Source of the DNA: Hyphomicrobiales bacterium
GTDB lineage: Bacteria > Pseudomonadota > Alphaproteobacteria > Rhizobiales > NORP267
Reading direction: 5' to 3'
DNA: 32,983 nucleotides
Assembly: GCA_030688605.1 (NCBI GenBank)
Contig: JAUYJB010000001.1
Span: 1-32,983 of the forward strand
Shown: piece by piece, positions 15,443 through 22,005 of the stretch
How positions within the stretch are numbered: position 1 is the stretch's first letter
How the letters are laid out: each line of letters begins with the position of its first letter
Notes under the pieces: generated by a model
Databases searched by the model: none
What the model saw: only the letters and a program-made list of their open reading frames with translations
Told to the model about the DNA's origin: nothing
Position numbers and translations under genes: made by a program

Positions 15443-16311
15443 GCTTCGAGGTGCGGGGCCGGCGGCAGACGGCGGATCAGCCCGCCGGCGCGGCCGAACA
15501 GGACCGACAGGGCGTAGAACAGTCCCGCCGCCAGCACGACCGCCGGCCCGGGGGGCTGGCGCAGATGGTAGGCGCCAGCAAGCCCGAGCCAGCAGGATGC
15601 GAGCCCGATGGCGAGCGCCGCGACGATCAGGCCGGGCACGCTGCGGGCCCAGAGCTGCGCCGCCGCCGCCGGCACGATCATGATGCCGATGGCCATCAGC
15701 GTTCCCAGCGCCCGGAATCCGGCGACCATGTTCAGCACCATCAGCACCAGGAAAGTGAGATGGGCGACGCCGCCGGCGCGGCTGACCGAGCGCAGAAACA
15801 GCGGGTCGACGCATTCCATGACGAGCGGGCGATAGATGAGCGCCAGCACGGCGAGGCTGAGGGTTGCCGCCACGGCGAGGAACATGACCGCCGTCCGGTC
15901 GAGCGCCTCGACATCGCCGAACAGCAGGTGCACAAGCTCTTCGTCGGCGCCCTTGAGCGAGACGATGGCCACGCCTAGGGCAAGCGCCACGATTAAAAGG
16001 GCGGCGAAGCTGGTATCCTCCTTCAGCGTCGTGGCGCGGGCGATCAGGCCCGACAACAGCGCCACCGCCAGGCCCGTCGCGAGCCCGCCCAGGGTCATGA
16101 CGGTGAGCGACAGGCCGGAGATGAAATAGCCGACGGCGATGCCGGGCAGGATGGCGTGGGACAGGGCATCGCCGATCAGGCTCATGCGCCGCAGCATCAA
16201 AAAGACGCCGACCGGCACCGCGCCGAGCGACAGGGCGAAGCCGCCGACCAGCGCCCGCTTCATGACTTCCACCTCGACGAAGGGGGCGAACAGGAGCTCG
16301 ACGGGGCTCAT
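15439..16311 (-). CDS. znuB: zinc/manganese-type ABC transporter permease (ZnuB family)
   Basis: This 290-residue protein is an ABC-3 family permease with about eight or nine hydrophobic helices. Family motifs include LSLGAVPVGVFLMLRRMSLIGDALSHAILPG, seen from about residue 28, and LGTLMAIGIMIVPAAAAQLWA in the C-terminal half. It would form the membrane channel for Zn2+ (or Mn2+/Fe2+) import. The ATG at 16311 overlaps the stop of the ATPase gene as ATGA, so I prefer it to the ATG at 16329. The Zur-type repressor in the same operon favours zinc as substrate. No binding-protein gene (ZnuA) is present in this operon or elsewhere in the window. Confidence 0.88.
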   Translation of the reverse strand: MSPVELLFAPFVEVEVMKRALVGGFALSLGAVPVGVFLMLRRMSLIGDALSHAILPGIAVGYFISGLSLTVMTLGGLATGLAVALLSGLIARATTLKEDTSFAALLIVALALGVAIVSLKGADEELVHLLFGDVEALDRTAVMFLAVAATLSLAVLALIYRPLVMECVDPLFLRSVSRAGGVAHLTFLVLMVLNMVAGFRALGTLMAIGIMIVPAAAAQLWARSVPGLIVAALAIGLASCWLGLAGAYHLRQPPGPAVVLAAGLFYALSVLFGRAGGLIRRLPPAPHLEA

Positions 16312-17054
16312 GCCGCCGCCCGCGGGCATGCGGCAGCCGCCTCGTCCCAGGCCTCCATCATCGAGCGGGCGCGGTCAAGATGCTCCCTGTGGGCAAGGAG
16401 CTCCCGCGTCGGCCCCCAGGCGACGGGCTCGCGGGCGAGGATCAGCGTTTCGGGAAAATGGCCGCGCACCATGTCGAGATCATGCAGCACGGCGAGGATC
16501 GTCCGGCCTTCGCGATGCCAGCCCTGGATGAGGGCGAGAAGGTCGGCCACCGTCTTCTCGTCGATAGCCATGAACGGCTCGTCGAGGAGGATGAGCGGCG
16601 CGTCCTGCAGGGCGAGGCGGGCGAACAGGAGACGCTGCATCTGGCCGCCGGACAGCGTTGCGATGGGCCGGGGCTCGAAGCCGTTAAGGCCACATTCGCC
16701 GATGGCGGCGGCGATGCGGGTGCGCTCCCGCCGGCCGATCCGCCCCAGCGCGCCGACCCGACGCCACAGGCCCATGGCGACGAAATCATGGACGCTGATC
16801 GGGAAGCTCAGGTCGATGCCGTTGACCTGCGGCAGGTAGGCGATGTCCTTGACCCGGCAGCCGTCGAGCACGATGCGGCCCTGAAGCGGGCGTAAGAGGC
16901 CGACGATGCCCTTGAGCAGGGTCGACTTTCCGGCACCGTTGGGGCCGGCGACGGCGAGCAGCGCACCCGCCCGCACCGTGCCGTCAAGATGGTGGATCGC
17001 CGGGTGGCGATCATAGCCGAGCGTCAGATTGTCGAAGCGGACGGATGCGGTCAT
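16308..17054 (-). CDS. znuC: zinc/manganese-type ABC transporter ATP-binding protein (ZnuC family)
   Basis: This 248-residue ATPase drives the permease encoded immediately downstream. It has Walker A GPNGAGKST at 37-45, the Q-loop YLPQ at 73-76, the signature LSGGQ at 134-138, Walker B LILLDEP at 154-160 and the switch His in AVLHDLDMV. The pattern YLPQVNGIDLSFPISVHDFVAMGLW is typical of metal (Zn/Mn) importers. The frame is open to 17144, but the ATG at 17054 with GAGAG upstream starts the true domain. A small membrane-protein gene ends 10 bp upstream. The substrate is inferred from the neighbouring zur gene. Confidence 0.9.
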   Translation of the reverse strand: MTASVRFDNLTLGYDRHPAIHHLDGTVRAGALLAVAGPNGAGKSTLLKGIVGLLRPLQGRIVLDGCRVKDIAYLPQVNGIDLSFPISVHDFVAMGLWRRVGALGRIGRRERTRIAAAIGECGLNGFEPRPIATLSGGQMQRLLFARLALQDAPLILLDEPFMAIDEKTVADLLALIQGWHREGRTILAVLHDLDMVRGHFPETLILAREPVAWGPTRELLAHREHLDRARSMMEAWDEAAAACPRAAA

Positions 17055-17064
17055 GCCGGCTCTC

Positions 17065-17220
17065 TCACGCGATCGCCCACCACACGGCGAGCCACAAGGC
17101 CGCCGTGGCGGCGGCGGCGCCGAGCAGTCTTTCGCGGGCGCCAAGGCGCAGGAACGAAAACGGCGCCGATCCGGCGTCCTCCCGCCGCTCGCCCGCGTCC
17201 GATGCCGGTGCGGCGCTCAT
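17065..17220 (-). CDS. small single-helix membrane protein in the zur operon
   Basis: The 51-residue product starts MSAAPASDAGERRED and ends with a strong hydrophobic segment (residues 32-51, LLGAAAATAALWLAVWWAIA) after LRLGARERL. This predicts one membrane helix with the N-terminus in the cytoplasm. Its ATG overlaps the zur stop codon as ATGA (17217-17220), the ATPase gene starts 10 bp beyond its end, and codon use matches its neighbours, so it is likely a real, coupled gene. No family is recognised. It occupies a place where no ZnuA-type binding protein is found, but it is too small to replace one. A role as regulator or stabiliser of the transporter is only a guess. Confidence 0.6.
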   Translation of the reverse strand: MSAAPASDAGERREDAGSAPFSFLRLGARERLLGAAAATAALWLAVWWAIA

Positions 17221-17657
17221 GCACCCGGTCTCTTGTCCGTCCGGCCGCCGCCGGCGCAGGGGCCGCAGGTGCCGATCAGCTCGATCATGGCGCGCTCGAT
17301 GGTAAACCCCGTACGCCGGGAGACGCGCCGCACCAGGGCGACCAGCTCCGGGTCCTCGAACTCGACCACCGCGCCGCAACGGTCGCACAGCGCAAAGGCG
17401 GGGCGGTCGTCGTGATCCTCCTCGCAGCAGGCGACGAACGCCTTGATGCTCTCGATGCGATGCACCAGCCCCTTCTCGCGCAGGCCCTCAAGGGCGCGGT
17501 AGACGGTGAGCGGCGCTCGAAAGCCCTTGTCGCGCAGCGCGTCGAGCAGCTCATAGGCCGTACGCGGCCCGCGCCCGCGCCGCAGGGCGTTGAGGACGAG
17601 CGACTGGTTGCGCGGCAGGTGTCGGACTTGGCTGGCAGGGGCATGGCTTCGGGTCAT
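17217..17657 (-). CDS. zur: Fur-family repressor, probably zinc-responsive (Zur)
   Basis: The 146-residue protein has the Fur winged helix (LVLNALRRGRGPRTAYELLDALRD and APLTVYRALEGLREKGLVHRIES) and a C-terminal metal-binding and dimer domain. Cysteine pairs CDRC (91, 94) and CGPC (131, 134) make the structural zinc site; Cys77, Cys78 and His82 are candidate regulatory ligands. Position ahead of znuC and znuB points to zinc-dependent repression of its own operon. The ATG at 17657 has GGGAGA seven bases upstream. A Zur-box-like palindrome is found 16-36 bp before the start. Fur or Mur function cannot be excluded on sequence alone. Confidence 0.85.
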   Translation of the reverse strand: MTRSHAPASQVRHLPRNQSLVLNALRRGRGPRTAYELLDALRDKGFRAPLTVYRALEGLREKGLVHRIESIKAFVACCEEDHDDRPAFALCDRCGAVVEFEDPELVALVRRVSRRTGFTIERAMIELIGTCGPCAGGGRTDKRPGA

Positions 17658-17672
17658 GATGGTTCTCCCAAT

Positions 17673-17693
17673 AAATGTTATAAAGTTACAGTT
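17673..17693 (-). promoter_or_regulatory. candidate Zur operator in front of zur-znuCB
   Basis: The plus-strand sequence AAATGTTATAA-A-GTTACAGTT at this site resembles the Zur boxes GAAATGTTATANTATAACATTTC in front of znu genes. The left half matches well and the right half is degenerate. It lies 16 to 36 bases upstream of the zur start on the transcribed strand, a position that fits autorepression. Confidence 0.6.
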
Positions 17694-17704
17694 GAGCGCT
17701 TGTC

Positions 17705-17729
17705 AATCGGCGGCTGGGCACCGCCGATT
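17705..17729. repeat. perfect 9-bp hairpin in the zur/wecA intergenic region
   Basis: AATCGGCGG at 17705-17713 pairs perfectly with CCGCCGATT at 17721-17729 around a seven-base loop. It stands upstream of zur and close to the candidate operator. It is not followed by a T-run on either strand. It could be an untranslated hairpin or a protein-binding palindrome. Confidence 0.45.
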
Positions 17730-17778
17730 TGTCGCCGTGCTCTTGCCAGCGCGGGCCGCCCGGGTGAAGACTGGGATA

Positions 17779-17877
17779 GACCGAAATCCACCTGATCTGA
17801 ATGGGATTTCGGTCCGATCTATTTGGTTGAGCATGTTCTTGTCGCAAAACCGGTTCCCACTTTTGCGGAACATGCTC
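17779..17877. repeat. two tandem intergenic palindromes of the rhizobial GAGCATG type
   Basis: Two hairpins lie side by side. The first is a perfect 11-bp inverted repeat, GACCGAAATCC at 17779-17789 with GGATTTCGGTC at 17804-17814. The second runs from GAGCATGTTC at 17829-17838 to its exact complement GAACATGCTC at 17868-17877, with an inner CGCAAAA/TTTTGCG pairing around CCGGTTCCC. Such GAGCATG-GATC-type palindromes are recurrent intergenic elements in Rhizobiales genomes. They may act as terminators or RNA stabilisers; no coding role. Confidence 0.75.
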
Positions 17878-17894
17878 TAGGGGGCTACCGTGCC

Positions 17895-18896
17895 ATGGCG
17901 CTTGCGGGCGAATTGATCATTGTCGGGATTGTGGCGCTTCTCGCCAGCGCGGCGCTGACCGGGCTGGCGCTTCGCGCGCTCAGCAGATACGGCGTCTACG
18001 ACCAGCCCAATGCCCGCTCGCTGCACGCAACCGCGAAGCCGCGCGGCGGTGGGGCGGCGGCGGTGCTGGTGGTGCTGGCGCTGTGGGCCTGGCTCGACTG
18101 GCCGCTCGACCGCGGCGATGCGGTGCCGATCGGGGCCGCGCTCATTCTCGCCGTCATCGGCGCGCTCGACGACCTCAAGGAGCTCGACTGGAGGCCGCGG
18201 CTTGGCGCGCAGGCTTGCGCCGTCGCCTTTGCCGTCTTCGCCGGACCTTGGAGCCCGGTCATTCTCGGGGGTGAATTCGCCTGGCTCGACCGTGCCCTCG
18301 TGGGTCTCGCCCTTCTGTGGTTCGTCAACCTCTATAACTTCATGGATGGGATCGACGGGCTGGCGACCTCCGAGACGGCAATCGTCTGTCTTGGCGTCGT
18401 TGCGGTCGCGGCGGTTGCCGGGCTCGGGGGCGGGCTTGGCGCGAAGGGCGCGGTCTTGGGCGGCGCGGCGCTTGGCTTCCTCGCCTGGAACTGGCATCCG
18501 GCGCGGATCTTCCTCGGCGACGTCGGCAGCGTCACGCTCGGATTCCTGGTCGCCTGGCTCTTGATTGAGCTGGCGCGAAGCGGTGCGCTCGCTGCCGCCA
18601 TAATCCTGCCCGGCTTCTTCCTATTGGATGCCAGCGCAACGCTGATCCGCCACACCCTTTGCGGAGTGCCCTTCTGGCTGCCGCACAGGGATCACGCCTA
18701 TCAGCGCGCCGTCCAGGGGGGCATGAGCCACGCCGGCGTCGTCGTCCGGATCGCCGGCCTCAACCTCGCCCTCGTCGCCCTTGCCCTTTTCTCTCTTGCC
18801 GCGCCGTTTTTCGCCCTCGTTGCGGCCGCGGCCGCGACGGTCGGCCTTTGGACATGGTTGTCGACGCGCGGAGGGGACGATCAGTCGCTGCGGTAA
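17895..18896 (+). CDS. polyprenyl-phosphate N-acetylhexosamine-1-phosphate transferase (WecA/MraY family)
   Basis: The 333-residue integral membrane protein would transfer a sugar-1-phosphate from a UDP-sugar to undecaprenyl phosphate, the first step of lipid-linked polysaccharide synthesis. Typical motifs are DQPNARSLHATAKPRGGG at 36-53, ALDDLKELDWRPRL at 90-103, NLYNFMDGIDGLA at 145-157, NWHPARIFLGDVGS at 199-212 and HRDHAYQRAV at 264-273. About ten hydrophobic helices are visible. The ATG at 17895 follows the tandem palindromes; a frame continuing upstream to 17823 runs through the repeat and is unlikely to be translated. It is not MraY of the cell-wall cluster by context. It converges on, and overlaps by 16 bp, the glycosyltransferase gene at 18881. 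Confidence 0.85.
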   Translation: MALAGELIIVGIVALLASAALTGLALRALSRYGVYDQPNARSLHATAKPRGGGAAAVLVVLALWAWLDWPLDRGDAVPIGAALILAVIGALDDLKELDWRPRLGAQACAVAFAVFAGPWSPVILGGEFAWLDRALVGLALLWFVNLYNFMDGIDGLATSETAIVCLGVVAVAAVAGLGGGLGAKGAVLGGAALGFLAWNWHPARIFLGDVGSVTLGFLVAWLLIELARSGALAAAIILPGFFLLDASATLIRHTLCGVPFWLPHRDHAYQRAVQGGMSHAGVVVRIAGLNLALVALALFSLAAPFFALVAAAAATVGLWTWLSTRGGDDQSLR

Positions 18897-20041
18897 AGCG
18901 CGAGGAAAGCGCGGGCGATGGTCTCTTCGTCGAAGCCGCCGTCCTCGACCCGCCTTCTCGCATTGCGCCCCATCTTCAAGCGCAACTCAGGCGAATCAAT
19001 CAATTCATGCAAGGCTTCGAGGAGGGCCCGCGAGTCGCCAGGTGGGACAAGACGGCCAGTCTCGTCGTCGATAACGATTTCACGGCAGCCGGCAACATCG
19101 CTGACAACCGCCGGCACCGCGCTTGCCGCTGCCTCCAGCAGAATGCGCGGCAGCCCCTCCCCATAGCGCGTCGGCAGGCACAATATGTCCATGCGCTGCA
19201 GCAGGCTCGGCATGTCGGCGACATGGCCGAGAAGCACTACCCCGGTACCGGCGCTCAGGCCTTCAAGCTTGCTTTGGTCGATGGAATCGCGATTGCCGGG
19301 GTCTGGCTCGCCAGCGACGGAGAAACGGGCCGGCGGCCAGCCTTCGTCCCGTGCCTTGCGGAGATAGGACCGGGCGGCGCCCAAGAATTCGATGATGCCT
19401 TTTTGCCGCAGCAGGCGGCCGGCGAAAAGCACCGTCGGAGGCTGCGCCTCCTTGACGTCGCCAGCCGATCTAGGCGCGAAACGGGAAAGGTCGATGCCGG
19501 TGCCGCGCAGTATGACTGTGTTTTCCGGCGTGACGATCTTGCGGGCAATGAAGAAATCCCGGTCGGCCATATTTTCGAAGCTCGCCACGGCTTTGCGGTG
19601 GCGGCGAAAGAAACGCCGCAACAGGGCGATGACCGTGCGCTTTCGCAGACCCGGCCACAGCCCACGAGGATCGGAAAAGATCCGGCCAAGCCCGGGAAAG
19701 GTAACAATCAAGCGCCGGTCCGTGTCCGCGGGCAGTGCCGCCAGCGTCACCAGCGCTGCCTTCATGGTGATCGCGTGGACCGCATCGGGGGCCAGCGCGC
19801 GGGCCAGGCGGCGCACGGCAAGCGCGGCGCCGAGGTCGGCAAGCGGCGCCAGACGCCGGCGGGTGATGACGAGGGGTTCGTAAATGAGCCCAAGCTGGGA
19901 AAGGGCGGCCGGATTGATATCGGCGCTTGCCGCGACATGCACCTCGAAGCCGTCGCCACGCGCTAGTAGCGCTGGAGCCAAGCGATGATTGATGAAATAG
20001 GCCAGCGAATTGCAACAAATGAGGAGGCGCCGCGGCTTCAT
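18881..20041 (-). CDS. glycosyltransferase family 4
   Basis: The 386-residue protein has the two Rossmann-like halves of GT-B glycosyltransferases. The C-terminal nucleotide-sugar half carries TVLFAGRLLRQKGIIEFL and the characteristic EGLPRILLEAAASAVPAVVSDVAGCREIV, with a Glu-x7-Glu-like motif, and a DMPSLLQRMDILCLPTRYGEGLP loop. Its N-terminal half (LLICCNSLAYFINHRLAPALL) resembles CapM/WbnK-type transferases. It likely adds a sugar in O-antigen or exopolysaccharide synthesis at the cytoplasmic membrane face. The start overlaps the stop of the upstream polymerase/ligase gene as TGATG, so the two are coupled. The linkage made cannot be told. Confidence 0.88.
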   Translation of the reverse strand: MKPRRLLICCNSLAYFINHRLAPALLARGDGFEVHVAASADINPAALSQLGLIYEPLVITRRRLAPLADLGAALAVRRLARALAPDAVHAITMKAALVTLAALPADTDRRLIVTFPGLGRIFSDPRGLWPGLRKRTVIALLRRFFRRHRKAVASFENMADRDFFIARKIVTPENTVILRGTGIDLSRFAPRSAGDVKEAQPPTVLFAGRLLRQKGIIEFLGAARSYLRKARDEGWPPARFSVAGEPDPGNRDSIDQSKLEGLSAGTGVVLLGHVADMPSLLQRMDILCLPTRYGEGLPRILLEAAASAVPAVVSDVAGCREIVIDDETGRLVPPGDSRALLEALHELIDSPELRLKMGRNARRRVEDGGFDEETIARAFLALYRSD

Positions 20042-21291
20042 CAGGCGGGAATCCGAGTCACCGCCTGCGCAGCGATGCCTTGCATCTGCCGTTCGCGTCG
20101 TTCAAGCGCCAGAACCAAGACCAGAAGGGCGCCGATCAGTGCCACCCACCAGCTTTGCCAAAGACCATGACCGACGACGCTGATCGCATAGATGGTGGCG
20201 ATCAGGGACAAGGCTGCGATCCGCGTTGCGGGAGGCATGGCGTTGATGCGGTAGACCACCGCGATGAGCACGGCGCAGAACAGACCGATACCGATGGCGC
20301 CGAGCTCGAGCCAGATCTGCAAGATTTGGTTATGTGAGTGGATGGCGACGATGGGCGTGATCTTCAGTTCCATCAGGGTCTGCGGGTCGACATGGTCGAG
20401 CACGGCGCGCGTACTCCCTATACCCCAGCCATGCCACGGGCGGAGCGGAATCAGCTGCGCGTGCTCGCGCCAGATTGCCAGACGCTCGGCAGCGTGGGCG
20501 TCGGCGAGCATGGCAATCAGGCCGGCGGGGATCGCCGATTGCAGAAACGGCAACAAGAGGGGCATGAGCAGCGTCAAGAAAACGCACGCAAAGGCAACGA
20601 TGAATATGGCGGTGGGCCAGGAAAGGGTGGCCAAGAGGAAGCTCGCCGCGGCGACCAGAACGGCCAGCTTTGCGGTCTCGCTGGCGGTCATGAACACCGC
20701 CCCGATCAGCGGCAGGCACAGCCCAGCCCTGAGCGCCAGGCTGTACCGGCGGTGAGCCATGATGAACGGCAGCAGCAAGGCTAGGATGAGCGCAATGCGG
20801 TGGAATTGGCGGTCGGTGAGACGGATACCCAAGAGGGTGCCGACCTGCGGGTATGTGACAATGAGCAGGGCGGTCAGAGCCGCGCACAGCACGGTTATGG
20901 CGCTCATGAAACGCATCGAGCGGTCGCCGGAAAGCCGCTCGGTTGCCGCGACGGCCAACAAGAAGACGGTGGCGGCGACCATCGTCAGGGTCTTGAACAG
21001 GCGCGTGGCTGAGACCTCAGGCACCGGAGACCACAGGCACGACAAGTCCACCCAAATCAAGAACAGACCGGCTGTCACCGCCAGCGGCGAGCGAACGAGC
21101 GCCGGCACGATCGAAAAAATTGCCTTGTAGTCGCGAAAGCGCGTGAAGAGCAGAACAAGGGCAATTGCCATCAAGCAAGCCGCGGCGGACTGCGGGAACA
21201 GCAGCGTTGCCGGCGGCAGCAGCAGGACAACCCGTTCGTCTGCCGTCAAGCTCCACTTATAGTAATATTTCTTTGCAAGGCTTGAGAGCAT
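20041..21291 (-). CDS. O-antigen ligase/polymerase family membrane protein
   Basis: The 416-residue protein has about ten to twelve hydrophobic helices and the O-antigen ligase (Wzy_C, PF04932-like) loop near residue 320: GWGIGSTRAVLDH followed by AIHSHNQILQIWLELGAIGIGLF. Such proteins either polymerise repeat units or ligate the chain to lipid A core in the periplasmic face of the inner membrane; sequence does not separate the two. It is transcribed before the GT4 gene and coupled to it. The start at 21291 has no strong ribosome binding site, so a downstream start is possible. Together with the WecA-like gene this forms a small polysaccharide group. Confidence 0.82.
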   Translation of the reverse strand: MLSSLAKKYYYKWSLTADERVVLLLPPATLLFPQSAAACLMAIALVLLFTRFRDYKAIFSIVPALVRSPLAVTAGLFLIWVDLSCLWSPVPEVSATRLFKTLTMVAATVFLLAVAATERLSGDRSMRFMSAITVLCAALTALLIVTYPQVGTLLGIRLTDRQFHRIALILALLLPFIMAHRRYSLALRAGLCLPLIGAVFMTASETAKLAVLVAAASFLLATLSWPTAIFIVAFACVFLTLLMPLLLPFLQSAIPAGLIAMLADAHAAERLAIWREHAQLIPLRPWHGWGIGSTRAVLDHVDPQTLMELKITPIVAIHSHNQILQIWLELGAIGIGLFCAVLIAVVYRINAMPPATRIAALSLIATIYAISVVGHGLWQSWWVALIGALLVLVLALERRERQMQGIAAQAVTRIPA

Positions 21292-21405
21292 AAGGAATTG
21301 AGCAGGGCCGATACATAGATCACACGGAGTTTGTTGCGTTCGTAGTCGCCTTACGGAAACTTATGCTCACAAAAATGATCATATTGAAAGCATTTCCAAG
21401 GGCAC

Positions 21406-21918
21406 TCAGCCATCTTCCGCCAATGCCTCCCGATGCAGCCGGGCTGACTCCTCATTGAAGCAGCAGAAGATGACCCGTGGCGGCGCCTTGGCATCTATCA
21501 GATAGCCGCGTACCGCGCCGACCGCCACCGTCGCTGCGTGCCGCGATGGAAACCGGTAAGCGCCGGTCGAGATAGCGGGAAAGGCGACCGAGGCGAGACC
21601 ATTTTCCACTGCCAAGGAAAGGGAACTCCTGTAGCAGCTGGCTAGAAGATCATCCTCTTTGGAAGTGCCGCCGCGCCACACCGGGCCAACGGTGTGGATC
21701 ACGTAGCGGGCTGGCAAGCGGTGGCCGGACGTCAGACGGGCCTCGCCGGTCGGACAGCCGCCAAGGCGGCGGCATTCCTCGGCAAGCCCAGGCCCGGCAG
21801 CGCGGTGAATGGCGCCATCCACGCCGCCGCCGCCAAGCAGACTCGTATTGGCGGCGTTGACGATCGCATCGACGGCGAGCTTGGTAATGTCGCCGGTCAG
21901 GACCTCAAGGACAAGCAC
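21406..21918 (-). CDS. macro domain protein, probable O-acetyl-ADP-ribose deacetylase
   Basis: The 170-residue protein is a single macro domain: LTGDITKLAVDAIVNAANTSLLGGGGVDGAIHRAAGP from residue 7, with the catalytic-type Asn-Asp residues in NAAN (21-24) and GGGGVDGAIH (29-38), and FPAISTGAYRFP at 113-124, which binds the ADP-ribose phosphates. This is the MacroD/YmdB subtype, which removes acetyl or ADP-ribosyl groups. The start is GTG at 21918 with GGGAGC about eight bases before it. It follows the TadG-like gene on the same strand after a hairpin and may have its own promoter. Confidence 0.92.
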   Translation of the reverse strand: MLVLEVLTGDITKLAVDAIVNAANTSLLGGGGVDGAIHRAAGPGLAEECRRLGGCPTGEARLTSGHRLPARYVIHTVGPVWRGGTSKEDDLLASCYRSSLSLAVENGLASVAFPAISTGAYRFPSRHAATVAVGAVRGYLIDAKAPPRVIFCCFNEESARLHREALAEDG

Positions 21919-21979
21919 GGGCGCGGCTCCCGCTGGCGCGTTGGAAGAGCCGCGATTATAGCGAATTAGGGGTGGGAAA

Positions 21980-22000
21980 GGGCGGCGATATCGGCCGCCC
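21980..22000 (-). terminator. hairpin after the TadG-like gene, possible terminator
   Basis: On the minus strand GGGCGG and CCGCCC frame an inner CGATATCG palindrome with one bulged C, giving a stem of about ten pairs directly behind the TadG-like stop codon. Only a short TTT follows, so intrinsic termination would be weak. Confidence 0.5.
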
Positions 22001-22005
22001 CTCCT

